A stretch of 64,000 bases of DNA from Microbacterium gorillae (GTDB lineage: Bacteria; Actinomycetota; Actinomycetes; Actinomycetales; Microbacteriaceae): positions 632,029-696,028 of the forward strand of contig NZ_LN648874.1 in NCBI RefSeq assembly GCF_000826185.2, written 5' to 3'. The notes under the pieces are model-generated. The model had not been told where the DNA came from and ran no database searches. It saw nothing but the letters and a program-made list of their open reading frames with translations. Position numbers and translations under genes: made by a program. Positions 16,592 through 25,356 of this stretch are shown piece after piece (position 1 is the first letter of the stretch; every line of letters begins with the position of its first letter).

Positions 16592-16989
16592 AGCTCCAAC
16601 GCCTTGATCAGCTCGGCCGGGGAGGCCTGCATCGGATGGGGGCCCGCGATGTCGAAGAACACCGTGGTGATCGTGTCCCGGTGAGAGATCAGGAAGTCCC
16701 GCAGCCAGAGCGGAGAGAACACCCCGACCGCCGGCGGGAGATTCGTCGGCTTGTTCTTCGCGTCGCTGAACAGCAGCAGCGCGACGTCCCCGGTGCTGCC
16801 GTCCCGGTACGTCCAGACCTCGCCGCCGTCGAGGGGATCGTCCTTCGCGCCGGGCTTGAGCAGGGGCACCACGGTGTTGCCGTTGCGCAGCGCCAGCGCG
16901 AGCGCGGCCATGTCCTGCTTCTCCAGCGCGAGCGCCAACGCCTCCGACCGGAAGTCCTTCGCGACCATCTTCTTGCGTCCACCCGCCAT
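16588..16989 (-). CDS. SseB-N-terminal-domain-like cytoplasmic protein
   Basis: 133 aa. The first ~30 residues are helical (SEALALALEKQDMAALALAL), followed by VVPLLKPG, VALLLFSDAKN and VFSPLWLRDFL, resembling the SseB N-terminal fold of many actinobacterial proteins; this is similarity by eye. ATG 16989 is selected: TACGCT lies six bases before it, the leaderless arrangement repeated in this window, and a GGAG is also present. Function unknown. Coupled to the following lipoprotein gene. Confidence 0.65.
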   Translation of the reverse strand: MAGGRKKMVAKDFRSEALALALEKQDMAALALALRNGNTVVPLLKPGAKDDPLDGGEVWTYRDGSTGDVALLLFSDAKNKPTNLPPAVGVFSPLWLRDFLISHRDTITTVFFDIAGPHPMQASPAELIKALEL

Positions 16990-17032
16990 GTCTCCAGCGT
17001 ACCGAGCGCGCATCCCCCGGGTGAACGAGGGC

Positions 17033-17080
17033 GGGCCCTCTCGGACGGCCCAGTGGGGGCTGGGTGGTTCGAGAGGGCCC
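17033..17080. other. Nested hairpin in a 270-bp intergenic region
   Basis: Outer perfect stem GGGCCCTCTCG / CGAGAGGGCCC (17033-17043 and 17070-17080) with an inner GCCCAG / CTGGGT stem. It lies between the end of the membrane-anchored protein gene (17260) and the promoter of the SseB-like gene (start 16989), both leftward. It may terminate the former transcript. The rest of 16990-17259 shows nothing recognisable. Confidence 0.5.
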
Positions 17081-17259
17081 TCATGCTCGCCACCGCGCCG
17101 GGAGCCGCGCCGTGCTGGGGACTGACGGCTCTATGCGGCGGACACCGTGGGGACGGCCCGGATCGGCGGGAGCTGCACTCAGCATAACCGCACGATGCAC
17201 ATCAGAACACGCGTGGAGGGAATGGGCCGCAGGAAGCAGTAGTCCGTCGTCGATCGGCC

Positions 17260-17946
17260 TCAGTAGAGCATGAAGGAGGCGTTCGCGGCGGAGCTGATTC
17301 CGGCGATCTCGACCGACAGGTTGTACGTCGCGCCGCCGCCCGGAGCGACCGGACGGTCCTTGGCGTCGCAGGTGTCCGGCGAGGAGCGCGTGCGATCCCA
17401 CACCAGCGGTGCCTGACTGGTGACGCTCTGCGCGGCGGTCAGGGTGACGATCTGGTTCGTGGGGTTCTTCTGGCAGTCGGTGGATCGCCACCACACGTCA
17501 CTGCCGCTGGTGATCGTGAACACCTGCTGAGCGGTGCCCACATCCAGCGTGCAATCGACGGCGGACGTGTTGGTCAGGGAGATCGACAGCTGCGGCTTCT
17601 GCCCGGCCGAGTAGGTCTCCTTGTCCGTGCGTGCCTCCACGGTGATGGCGTCCGGATCGCACGCGGTGATCTCCGGGGTACCGCTGGGTGCCGCGGTCGC
17701 CACGGGCGATGAGGTCGGCGCCACGGTGGGCCCCTCCCCCGGCAGTGGAGTGATCACGGCGTTCTCCGACGGCCCCGTCGACGGGGTCACGGGAGCGGCG
17801 CCGGGGTCTCCGATCGTCCGCCAGGGCTGCCAGATCGCGACGGCGATGCCGGCCCCGATCACGAGCAGCGCGATCAGGACGACCGCGAGCCGACGCCGAC
17901 GGTAGACGGCGGCCGAGTGGCGGCGACGACGGGGTGCGGTGGACAT
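17260..17946 (-). CDS. Membrane-anchored extracytoplasmic protein, DUF4232-like
   Basis: 228 aa: Arg-rich cytoplasmic N-terminus (residues 1-19), one membrane helix (about 20-40, ending AIWQPW), a Pro/Thr/Ser-rich linker to about 95, then a beta-sandwich domain with four cysteines (CDPDAI, DCTLDVG, TDCQKNP, DTCDAKD). The domain resembles actinobacterial secreted Ig-like modules; assignment by eye. TAGCCT sits seven bases before ATG 17946, suggesting a nearly leaderless message. Function unknown. Confidence 0.75.
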   Translation of the reverse strand: MSTAPRRRRHSAAVYRRRRLAVVLIALLVIGAGIAVAIWQPWRTIGDPGAAPVTPSTGPSENAVITPLPGEGPTVAPTSSPVATAAPSGTPEITACDPDAITVEARTDKETYSAGQKPQLSISLTNTSAVDCTLDVGTAQQVFTITSGSDVWWRSTDCQKNPTNQIVTLTAAQSVTSQAPLVWDRTRSSPDTCDAKDRPVAPGGGATYNLSVEIAGISSAANASFMLY

Positions 17947-18017
17947 CTCCCCCAGGCTACGACGCGCGGCGTCGCGCCGGGCGAGGGCGCACCGGAGGAG
18001 CCGTCACGGGAGGGCGA

Positions 18018-18530
18018 TCAGTCGACCGCGAGCCGCTTCAGCATGCGCGTATTGCCCAGCGTGTTCGGCTTGACGTGCGCGAGGTCGAGGAACTCGGCGA
18101 CACCGGCGTCCGGGCTGCGCAACAGTTGCGCGTAGACCTCGTCGCTGACCACGCGCTTCTCCCCGATCGGCTCGAAGCCGTGGCGCGCGAAGAACTCGAC
18201 CTCGAACGTGAGACAGAACAGGCGCCGCAGTCCCAGATCGACCGCACGACCCTCGAGCGCGGCGACGATGCGTCCGCCGATCCCGTGTCGCAACCAGTCC
18301 GCACGGATCAACAGCGTGCGGATCTCGCCGAGGCCCTTCCACATCACATGCAGGGCACCGCAGCCGATGACCTCCCCGTCCGCCTCGGCGACGACGAACT
18401 CCTGGACGGCCTCGTAGAGGTACACGAGTTCCTTGCCGAGCAGGATGCGCTGTCCGACGAGGGGCTCGAGGAGCCCGTGGATGGCACGCACGTCGGAGGT
18501 GCGCGCGGGGCGGATGGCGATCTCGGGCAC
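18018..18530 (-). CDS. argA: Amino-acid N-acetyltransferase (ArgA-like, GNAT)
   Basis: 170 aa, the size of the short actinobacterial ArgA (Rv2747 type): IAIRPARTSDVRAIHGLLEPL at the start, ELVYLYEAVQEFVVAEADGEVIGCGAL, the acetyl-CoA loop RADWLRHGIGGRIVAALE, and VEFFARHGFEPIG near the end. This enzyme makes N-acetylglutamate, the first step of arginine biosynthesis. GTG 18530 is chosen because TACGCT lies exactly six bases upstream, making a leaderless message likely. It is separated from clpC by a strong terminator, so the two are independent. Confidence 0.82.
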   Translation of the reverse strand: MPEIAIRPARTSDVRAIHGLLEPLVGQRILLGKELVYLYEAVQEFVVAEADGEVIGCGALHVMWKGLGEIRTLLIRADWLRHGIGGRIVAALEGRAVDLGLRRLFCLTFEVEFFARHGFEPIGEKRVVSDEVYAQLLRSPDAGVAEFLDLAHVKPNTLGNTRMLKRLAVD

Positions 18531-18592
18531 GACACCAGCGTATTGCGCGCAGTCGCCCCCGTCCGCTCGCCGCCCGGTGTTCCGCCGGGAAT

Positions 18593-18626
18593 GACGAAGG
18601 CCCCGCCACAGGGCGGGGCCTTCGTC
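18593..18626 (-). terminator. clpC terminator
   Basis: Perfect 15-bp stem GACGAAGGCCCCGCC / GGCGGGGCCTTCGTC with a four-base loop, ten bases past the clpC stop. Confidence 0.85.
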
Positions 18627-18636
18627 GGATGCGGTG

Positions 18637-21159
18637 TCAGTCACCGAGGAGCATGTCCGGGGTGGACGCGATCTCCGGCGTCGTGTTCGCGCCGATCGCG
18701 ACCTTCTCGCCACGCGGCTTCGCGTCGAACGTGAACTTGCCGCCGTCGATGTCCACCTTCACGTGGTCGCCGGGGTTCAGCTCACCGTGCAGGATGGCCT
18801 CGGACAGCTGGTCCTCGACCTCGCGCTGCATCGCACGACGCAGCGGACGTGCACCGAGCGTCGGGTCGAAGCCGAGGTCGATGAGGCGGTCCTTCGCGGC
18901 GTCGGAGAGCTCGACGGTCATGTCCCGGTCCAGCAGGCGGTCGCTGAGGCGCTTCGTGAACAGGTCCACGATCTGGCGCAGCTCTTCCTTGTTCAGCTGC
19001 GGGAAGACGATGATGTCGTCCACGCGGTTCAGGAACTCGGGCTTGAAGTGGCGCTTCAGCTCCTCATCGACCTTGCCCTTCATCCGCTCGTAGGTGGTCT
19101 GGCTGTTGCCCTCCACCTGGAAGCCGACGGGGCCACCGGCGATCGCCGACGAACCGAGGTTCGTCGTCATGATGATCACGGTGTTCTTGAAGTCGATGAC
19201 GCGTCCCTGACCGTCGGTCAGACGACCCTCCTCGAGGATCTGCAGCAGCGAGTTGAAGATGTCCGGGTGGGCCTTCTCGATCTCGTCGAACAGGACGACG
19301 GAGAACGGCTTGCGACGGACCTTCTCGGTGAGCTGGCCGCCCTCCTCGAAGCCGACGAACCCGGGAGGGGCACCGAACAGGCGCGAGACGGTGTGCTTCT
19401 CACCGAACTCGCTCATGTCGAGCGAGATCAGCGCGGCCTCGTCGTCGAACAGGAACTCCGCGAGCGCCTTGGCGAGCTCGGTCTTACCGACACCGGTGGG
19501 GCCGGCGAAGATGAACGAACCGGACGGACGCTTCGGGTCCTTCAGGCCGGCGCGCTGGCGGCGGATCGTGCGGGACAGGGCCGCGATGGCCTCGTCCTGA
19601 CCGATGACACGCTGGTGCAGGGCCTTCTCCATGAAGACGAGTCGGCTCGACTCCTCCTCGGTGAGCTTGAACACCGGGATGCCGGTGGCCTGCGCCAGAA
19701 CCTCGGCGATCAGACCCTCGTCGACGACGGCGTGCGTGGCGACGTCACCCGAGCGCCACTGCTTCTCCAGGCGCAGACGCTCGGCGAGCAGGGACTTCTC
19801 CTCGTCACGCAGCGACGCGGCCTTCTCGAAGTCCTGGTCCTCGGACGCCTTCTCCTTGTCCTCGCGGACCTTGGCGATCTTCTCGTCGAACTCGCGCAGC
19901 TCCGGCGGGGACGACAGGATCGACAGGCGCAGGCGGGCGCCGGCCTCATCGATCAGGTCGATGGCCTTGTCCGGCAGGAAGCGGTCGCTGACGTAGCGGT
20001 CGGCGAGGTTCGCGGCGGCGACGATGGCGCCGTCCGTGATCTGCACCTTGTGGTGCGCCTCGTACCGGTCGCGCAGACCCTTGAGGATGTTGATGGCGTG
20101 CGGCAGCGACGGCTCGGCGACCTGGATCGGCTGGAAGCGGCGCTCGAGCGCGGCGTCCTTCTCGAAGTGCTTGCGGTACTCGTCCAGCGTCGTGGCACCG
20201 ATGGTCTGCAGCTCACCGCGGGCGAGCAGCGGCTTCAGGATCGACGCGGCGTCGATGGCGCCCTCGGCGGCGCCGGCACCCACGAGCGTGTGGATCTCGT
20301 CGATGAAGACGATGATGTCGCCGCGCGTGCGGATCTCCTTGGTGACCTTCTTCAGGCGCTCCTCGAAGTCACCGCGGTAGCGGGAACCGGCGATGAGCGA
20401 ACCGAGGTCGAGCGAGTAGACCTGCTTGTCCTTCAGCGTCTCCGGGACCTCGCCCTTGACGATCGCCTGCGCGAGGCCCTCGACGACGGCGGTCTTGCCG
20501 ACGCCGGGCTCACCGATCAGGACCGGGTTGTTCTTGGAGCGACGGGAGAGGATCTGCATGACCCGCTCGATCTCCTTCTCGCGCCCGATCACCGGGTCGA
20601 GCTTGTTCTCTCGCGCGGCCTGCGTGAGGTTGCGGCCGAACTGGTCCAGCACCGCCGAACCGCCCTGCGGTGCTTGCGCGTTCTCCTGCGCGGCACCGGA
20701 CACCCCGACGGGCTCCTTGCCCTGGTAGCCGGACAGCAGCTGAATGACCTGCTGGCGCACCTTGTTCAGGTCCGCGCCGAGCTTGACGAGCACCTGGGCG
20801 GCGACGCCCTCGCCCTCGCGGATGAGGCCGAGCAGGATGTGCTCGGTACCGATGTAGTTGTGGCCGAGCTGCAGCGCCTCGCGCAGGGACAGCTCCAGCA
20901 CCTTCTTCGCACGCGGCGTGAAGGGGATGTGTCCGGTGGGCTGCTGCTGACCCTGGCCGATGATGTCCTGAACCTGCTCGCGGACGGCGTCCAGCGAGAT
21001 GCCCAGCGACTCCAGCGCCTTGGCTGCGACGCCCTCACCCTCGTGGATGAGGCCGAGCAGAATGTGCTCCGTGCCGATGTAGTTGTGGTTGAGCATCTTC
21101 GCCTCTTCTTGGGCGAGCACAACCACGCGACGGGCTCGGTCGGTGAATCTCTCGAACAT
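18637..21159 (-). CDS. clpC: ATP-dependent Clp protease ATP-binding subunit ClpC
   Basis: 840 aa AAA+ unfoldase feeding proteins to ClpP. N-terminal double repeat ([13 protein letters not shown] appears at about 26-38 and 101-113), first ATPase with Walker A GEPGVGKT (216-223) and Walker B VFIDEIH, a central coiled/UVR region (about 422-465), second ATPase with GPTGVGKT (553-560), then the C-terminal small domain. ATG 21159 follows GAGGAG. A dyad-like ATGCCGACGGCGAAC about 75-90 bp upstream could be a ClgR site, but that is tentative. It is divergent from the DUF2975-XRE operon. Confidence 0.97.
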   Translation of the reverse strand: MFERFTDRARRVVVLAQEEAKMLNHNYIGTEHILLGLIHEGEGVAAKALESLGISLDAVREQVQDIIGQGQQQPTGHIPFTPRAKKVLELSLREALQLGHNYIGTEHILLGLIREGEGVAAQVLVKLGADLNKVRQQVIQLLSGYQGKEPVGVSGAAQENAQAPQGGSAVLDQFGRNLTQAARENKLDPVIGREKEIERVMQILSRRSKNNPVLIGEPGVGKTAVVEGLAQAIVKGEVPETLKDKQVYSLDLGSLIAGSRYRGDFEERLKKVTKEIRTRGDIIVFIDEIHTLVGAGAAEGAIDAASILKPLLARGELQTIGATTLDEYRKHFEKDAALERRFQPIQVAEPSLPHAINILKGLRDRYEAHHKVQITDGAIVAAANLADRYVSDRFLPDKAIDLIDEAGARLRLSILSSPPELREFDEKIAKVREDKEKASEDQDFEKAASLRDEEKSLLAERLRLEKQWRSGDVATHAVVDEGLIAEVLAQATGIPVFKLTEEESSRLVFMEKALHQRVIGQDEAIAALSRTIRRQRAGLKDPKRPSGSFIFAGPTGVGKTELAKALAEFLFDDEAALISLDMSEFGEKHTVSRLFGAPPGFVGFEEGGQLTEKVRRKPFSVVLFDEIEKAHPDIFNSLLQILEEGRLTDGQGRVIDFKNTVIIMTTNLGSSAIAGGPVGFQVEGNSQTTYERMKGKVDEELKRHFKPEFLNRVDDIIVFPQLNKEELRQIVDLFTKRLSDRLLDRDMTVELSDAAKDRLIDLGFDPTLGARPLRRAMQREVEDQLSEAILHGELNPGDHVKVDIDGGKFTFDAKPRGEKVAIGANTTPEIASTPDMLLGD

Positions 21160-21272
21160 CGTTCACTCCTCGGGGCGCGAGGGAATGCGCCTTACGTCGA
21201 GGGTAACCAGGCCTGCGGGCCCGAACGGCGGTGTTCGCCGTCGGCATACGGATCCAGCCTGCCGCGACCCCC

Positions 21273-21307
21273 TTGACAACGAAAAACGATATGCATATCG
21301 TTTTTCG
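21273..21307 (+). promoter_or_regulatory. Promoter with perfect 28-bp operator palindrome
   Basis: Consensus -35 TTGACA at 21273-21278, then a 17-bp spacer to TATCGT at 21296-21301. A perfect 28-bp palindrome (21280-21307; core AACGATATGCATATCGTT) fills the spacer and covers the -10 element, so a bound protein must exclude RNA polymerase. It is AT-rich against its surroundings. The XRE protein encoded by the last gene of this operon is the obvious candidate ligand (inference). Confidence 0.8.
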
Positions 21308-21352
21308 ATAACAACGATCTTCGATATGGTTCGGGATCGGAAGGGGATCGAG

Positions 21353-22051
21353 ATGGACATCATGCTGATCGTGCTGATCGCAGCGGTGCTGCTGACCTTC
21401 GTGATCGCGATCGCCGTGATCCTGCGTCGGGCCCGGCCCGCCGCGGAACTCGGGCTCACGCCGGGCGACCGCGTCGGCGCGGTGCTGACGGGGGCCGGCG
21501 CGGTCGCCGTGGCCGCGGGCGCGCTGGTGACCAGCGTCGTCGCCGTGATCGGCTGGTCCCCCTCGCGGAACCTCGTGGTCCCGGACGTGCCGCTCCAGAC
21601 CACGCACGCCGTCGAGGGGATCACGGGCACGGGCGTGACCGCCGCGATGACGGAGACCGTGAACCTGGCCCTCACCGAGGCTCCCGCCCACATCGGCACG
21701 CTGCTGCTGCTGGCCGGACTGATGACGCCGGTCGCCACGATCGCCCTCGCCGGCGTGACCGCCTGGCTCGCCATCGGTCTCCTGCAGGGTCAGCCGTTCG
21801 GTCGCCGGTTCGTGATCGCGCTGACCGTGTCGGCGGCGACGCTCGTGCTGACCTCCGGCGTGCAGACGTTCGCGAACGCGATCGCGCGCGGCGATGCGGC
21901 GTCCTTCGCGGACCCGCAATTCACCACCTTCCAACCGCTGGTCATTCCGCTGGATCTCGCGCCCTGGGGCGTGGCGTTCCTCCTCGGCCTGATCGCCGTC
22001 GCGTTCTCGATGGCCGGACGCATGCAGAAAGACGTCGCCGGGCTCGTCTGA
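21353..22051 (+). CDS. DUF2975-like membrane protein (first of three)
   Basis: 232 aa with four predicted membrane helices (about 4-24, 46-68, 110-135, 195-215) and a periplasmic-type loop between helices two and three. The end AFSMAGRMQKDVAGLV matches the DUF2975 signature of an aromatic or basic residue, then LQKDxEGLV at the C-terminus. ATG 21353 is chosen for AAGGGGA eight bases before it; an in-frame ATG at 21326 lacks such a site. It heads an operon with two shorter paralogues and an XRE regulator. Confidence 0.75.
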   Translation: MDIMLIVLIAAVLLTFVIAIAVILRRARPAAELGLTPGDRVGAVLTGAGAVAVAAGALVTSVVAVIGWSPSRNLVVPDVPLQTTHAVEGITGTGVTAAMTETVNLALTEAPAHIGTLLLLAGLMTPVATIALAGVTAWLAIGLLQGQPFGRRFVIALTVSAATLVLTSGVQTFANAIARGDAASFADPQFTTFQPLVIPLDLAPWGVAFLLGLIAVAFSMAGRMQKDVAGLV

Positions 22052-22073
22052 GTCTGCCGAACACGGAGTCACG

Positions 22074-22679
22074 ATGAACACAACCGAGAAATCCCAGCAG
22101 CTGGACCTGACCGCGACCCTCGTGGTCGGCCCGGCCGCCGCCCTCATCGCCCTCCTGGTCGCCGGATTCCGCTTCGCCGCGGCGTTCACCGCGGACGGGG
22201 TACGCGTCGCCGTCCCGCTGACGAACGCGCGAGCCGACACCACGCTGGCGGGCGGCGAGGTCGTCGTCGGATCTCCGGACGTTCTGACGCTGACGGTCCC
22301 TGACCTGAACCCGACCTCGTCGATCGCGCTGGGCGTGTCCATCGCGCTCACCGCGGCGACCTGGATCGCGGTCTCCCTGCTGATGGTCGTGCTCGCGCGC
22401 GAGCTGTTCGCCGGACGCCCCTTCAGCCGCCGCGCCACGCGCGCCGTGGTCAGCGCGTCCTGGATCACCTTCGCCGCCACGTGCGTGATCATGTTGGCTG
22501 ACCGGTTCGCGCAGAACGGGGCCCTGGCCGCCGTCGCCCCGGAAGCCACGCTGGACACCGGTTATTCGTCGCTGCTGCCGTACGTCCTGGGCTGGGCGTT
22601 CGCGTTCTGCCTCGGCCTGCTCGGCCTCGCGTTCACGCGCGGAGCCCGACTGCAGAAGGACACGGAAGGACTGATCTGA
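22074..22679 (+). CDS. DUF2975-like membrane protein (second of three)
   Basis: 201 aa, four predicted membrane helices and the signature end RGARLQKDTEGLI. The extracellular loop (ALTNARADTTLAGGEVVVGS and onward) is polar and differs from that of the paralogues, suggesting a shared membrane core with different external faces. The ATG has a GGAG site. The TGA shares its A with the ATG of the next gene. Confidence 0.78.
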   Translation: MNTTEKSQQLDLTATLVVGPAAALIALLVAGFRFAAAFTADGVRVAVPLTNARADTTLAGGEVVVGSPDVLTLTVPDLNPTSSIALGVSIALTAATWIAVSLLMVVLARELFAGRPFSRRATRAVVSASWITFAATCVIMLADRFAQNGALAAVAPEATLDTGYSSLLPYVLGWAFAFCLGLLGLAFTRGARLQKDTEGLI

Positions 22680-23284
22680 TGAACACCGCAGACTCCACCG
22701 CCGAGCGCGCCGACCGGCGCGACATCATCACCACGCTGATCACCTGCGGAGCCGTCGCGATCGGCGTCGTGATCGCGACCGTCAACCGCTTCTTCGCCCT
22801 GTTCGACGCCTCCGGACTCACCATGGAAGTGCAGGTGCCGCTGCAGGACGGGAACGTCGCGGGAGAGTCCGGCGATGTCCCGGTCGGCGTCTGGCATGCG
22901 TTCGTGACGGTCCCGGATCCCTCCGTGAAGCTCGTCGTCTTCGCGGTGCTGGCCGTGCTCGCCGGAACCATCGGCTGGCTCTCGGCTCTCGGATGTGTGA
23001 CCGTGCTGGCGTTGGACTTCAGCCGCGGTCGGGTCTTCGGGTCGCGCTCCGTCCGGATGCTGTCACTGCTGACCACGTCCATCGCCGTCGGAGTGATCGC
23101 CAGCTACGTCCTGACCGTGTTCGCCACGAACGTGCTGCGAACCGAGGCCGGGATCGGTGCGGTGAACATGTCCCTACCGCCGGAGTACTGGCTCGGCATC
23201 GTCGCGGCGGTGCTCGCCGGCGTGCTGGCCGTCGCGTTCCGTCGCGGCGCGAAGCTGCAGAAGGACACGGAGGGTCTGGTGTGA
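22679..23284 (+). CDS. DUF2975-like membrane protein (third of three)
   Basis: 201 aa paralogue of the preceding protein: same helix layout, helix four followed by FRRGAKLQKDTEGLV. Its first loop contains LTMEVQVPLQDGNVAGESGDVPVG. It overlaps the preceding gene by one base and the regulator gene by four (GTGTGA), so it is tightly coupled. Proteins of this family in Bacillus also neighbour a tiny XRE regulator (YoaS/YozG type); their biochemical role is not established. Confidence 0.78.
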   Translation: MNTADSTAERADRRDIITTLITCGAVAIGVVIATVNRFFALFDASGLTMEVQVPLQDGNVAGESGDVPVGVWHAFVTVPDPSVKLVVFAVLAVLAGTIGWLSALGCVTVLALDFSRGRVFGSRSVRMLSLLTTSIAVGVIASYVLTVFATNVLRTEAGIGAVNMSLPPEYWLGIVAAVLAGVLAVAFRRGAKLQKDTEGLV

Positions 23285-23511
23285 CTCCCCCGAACGAGGA
23301 CGGACCCACCGGGGTCCACTGTCGCCTCGACGAACTGCTCGCGCAACGCGGGATGACCCTCACCGCGCTCAGCGAGATGGTCGGGGTCAGCGTGGTGAAC
23401 CTGTCCGTGCTGAAGAACGACCGCGCCAAGGCGATCCGCTACTCGACGCTCTCCGCGATCTGTCGTGCCCTGGACTGCGAGATCGGCGACCTCCTGGTCC
23501 GTGCGGACTGA
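23281..23511 (+). CDS. Small XRE-family HTH regulator (HTH_26/YozG type)
   Basis: 76 aa consisting almost only of a Cro/CI-type helix-turn-helix: LDELLAQRGMTLTALSEMVG, the recognition helix region VSVVNLSVLKNDRAKAIRYS, then LSAICRALDCEIGDLLV. GTG start overlaps the stop of the third DUF2975 gene. With no effector domain, signal input may come from protein contact or proteolysis. It probably binds the 28-bp palindrome in its own operon promoter (inference). Confidence 0.88.
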   Translation: MTPPNEDGPTGVHCRLDELLAQRGMTLTALSEMVGVSVVNLSVLKNDRAKAIRYSTLSAICRALDCEIGDLLVRAD

Positions 23512-23550
23512 GCGGGGAATGAACCGGCGGCGACGGTGTTGGATGAAGAC

Positions 23551-24240
23551 ATGACTGACGCCACTGCGACCGAGCCCACCACCGACAGCAAGCGCCTGAA
23601 GGTCGACGTCTGGCTCGACGTCGCGTGCCCGTTCTGCCTCCTGGGTGACAAGCGCCTGGAGAACGTCCGCAAGGAGCTGCCCTTCGGCGACGACATCGAC
23701 GTGGTCTACCACTCGTACCAGCTCGACCCGTCCGCTCCGGAGCACGCCGAGCCGGGATCGCAGGAGGCCATGCTCCTCGCCCGCGGCTACGACCCGGCCC
23801 AGCTGGAAGCGTCGCACCGCAACCTCAGCGAGCAGGCCGTGGCCGAGGGCTTCCGCTTCGACTTCGACGCCGTCGCCCCGTCGAACACCTACACCGCGCA
23901 CCGCTTCATCCAGGCCGCCGCGTCCGAGCGCGTGCAGCAGCAGGTGCTGGACGCCATCTTCGCGGCCTACTTCACCGACGGCGTCGATGTCGGTGACACG
24001 GCGGCCCTCGTCGAGCTCGCCGTCGGTGCCGGCCTCAGCCGTGAGCTCGCCGAGCGCGTCGCCGCGGATGAGCGCACGTTCGACACCGAGGTGCGCCAGG
24101 ACATCGCTCAGGCCGCGGCCTACGGCATCCAGGGAGTGCCCTTCTTCGTCCTCGACGGTCGGTACGGCGTCTCCGGCGCGCAGCCGTCCGACGCTTTCCG
24201 CCAGGCACTGACCCAGGTTCACACGGAGCTCAACGCGTGA
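23551..24240 (+). CDS. DsbA-family oxidoreductase (FrnE-like)
   Basis: 229 aa cytoplasmic thioredoxin-fold protein of the FrnE/2-hydroxychromene-isomerase group: VDVWLDVACPFCLLGDKRLE with the CxxC active pair (CPFC), a helical insertion (about 60-165), and the cis-Pro region GIQGVPFFVLDGRYGVSGAQ. No signal peptide, so it acts in the cytosol, probably in disulfide handling or oxidative-stress defence. ATG 23551 was chosen; an alternative GTG is 15 bases upstream. GTGA overlap with the next gene. Confidence 0.88.
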   Translation: MTDATATEPTTDSKRLKVDVWLDVACPFCLLGDKRLENVRKELPFGDDIDVVYHSYQLDPSAPEHAEPGSQEAMLLARGYDPAQLEASHRNLSEQAVAEGFRFDFDAVAPSNTYTAHRFIQAAASERVQQQVLDAIFAAYFTDGVDVGDTAALVELAVGAGLSRELAERVAADERTFDTEVRQDIAQAAAYGIQGVPFFVLDGRYGVSGAQPSDAFRQALTQVHTELNA

Positions 24241-25277
24241 CGACCGCGCTCTCGGTCCTGGACCTGGTGCCGGTGCGCACCGGGCAGACGAGTGCACAGG
24301 CGGTCAGCGCTTCCCTGGCGCTGACCGAACTCGCCGACCAGCTCGGCTATCGGCGGTACTGGTTCGCCGAGCACCACAACATGCCGGCCGTGGCATCCAC
24401 GTCCCCCGCGGTGCTGATCGCTGCGGCGGCGAGCCGGACGCAGCGCATCCGCGTCGGTTCCGGCGGCGTCATGCTCCCGAACCACGCCGCGCTCATCGTG
24501 GCGGAGCAGTTCGCGGCGCTCGAGGCTATGGCCCCCGGACGCGTCGATCTCGGCCTCGGCCGGGCACCGGGCAGCGACCCGGTCATCACCCAGTTGCTGC
24601 GGCATAGCGGCACCACCGGGGATGTCGAACGCTTCCCCGAGCACGTGCGCGACATCATCGCGATGCTCGGCGCGGAAGGTGCCACGGTCCGCTTCACGAG
24701 CGGCGGCGAATACGCGGTGCGCGCCACCCCGGTGGCAGCCGACCGCCCTGAGGTGTGGTTGCTCGGTTCCAGCGACTACTCCGCGCAGCTCGCGGCGTCA
24801 TTCGGCCTGCCGTACGTCTTCGCGAACCACTTCTCCGGCCAGGGCCTGGAACGGGCGCTCGAGCTGTACCGCACCCAGTTCCACCCGTCCGAGTTCGCCG
24901 ACGCCCCACGGACCTTCGTCACCGCGAACGCGATCGTCGCCCCGACCGCCGCCGAGGCGGAGGAGCGCGCGCTGCCGCAACTGCGGATGTTCGCCAAGAT
25001 GCGCACCGGCAAGCCGCTCGGCCCGCTGGAGAGCGTGGAAGACGCCCTGGCCGCGCAGGCGGCCGAGGCGGACCCGATGGCCGCGGAGTTCATCGCGTCC
25101 GCACGTTCGCGCTGGTTCGTCGGCGAGCCCGCCACGGTCCGGGCGGACTTGGACGCCTTCGCCGCCGCACACGGTGTGGACGAGATCATGATCTCCCCCG
25201 TCGCCGGTGCCTACGCCGCCGAGGACCCCACCACGTCGCCGGGACGAACGCAGACGCTGAGCCTCCTGACCCCCTGA
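24237..25277 (+). CDS. LLM-class flavin-dependent monooxygenase (MsnO8-like)
   Basis: 346 aa luciferase-like TIM barrel. Family features: LSVLDLVPVRTGQTSAQAV at the start, YWFAEHHNMPAVASTSPAVL, IRVGSGGVMLPNHAALIVAEQFAALEAM and RVDLGLGRAPGSDP, all shared with MsnO8-type alkanal monooxygenase-like proteins. Substrate unknown; FMN or F420 could be the cofactor. Coupled by a GTGA overlap to the FrnE-like gene, which suggests a joint redox role. Confidence 0.88.
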   Translation: MTTALSVLDLVPVRTGQTSAQAVSASLALTELADQLGYRRYWFAEHHNMPAVASTSPAVLIAAAASRTQRIRVGSGGVMLPNHAALIVAEQFAALEAMAPGRVDLGLGRAPGSDPVITQLLRHSGTTGDVERFPEHVRDIIAMLGAEGATVRFTSGGEYAVRATPVAADRPEVWLLGSSDYSAQLAASFGLPYVFANHFSGQGLERALELYRTQFHPSEFADAPRTFVTANAIVAPTAAEAEERALPQLRMFAKMRTGKPLGPLESVEDALAAQAAEADPMAAEFIASARSRWFVGEPATVRADLDAFAAAHGVDEIMISPVAGAYAAEDPTTSPGRTQTLSLLTP

Positions 25278-25279
25278 TC

Positions 25280-25348
25280 GCGAGACACCCAGGCACGTCC
25301 GAAACTCCCCGCATCGCGCGGTGTCTCGGACGTGCCTGGGTGTTTCGC
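25280..25348. terminator. Long inverted repeat (bidirectional terminator)
   Basis: Arms of about 23 bp (GAGACACCCAGGCACGTCCGA at the left, its near-perfect complement at 25326-25348, one mismatch) around a 23-bp centre, between two converging genes. The arm sequence has the look of a dispersed intergenic repeat, but other copies cannot be checked here. Confidence 0.75.
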
Positions 25349-25356
25349 GGAGAAGG

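Noticed and set aside
21230..21250. ClgR operator before clpC
   Set aside because: Only loosely matches a CGC-N5-GCG pattern; kept as a remark, not a feature.
18634..21276. An 880-codon open frame opposite clpC
   Set aside because: It is the antisense of a well conserved gene; G/C third-position bias keeps stops away. The translation is low-complexity Leu/Arg/Val/Asp with no start signal or family likeness.
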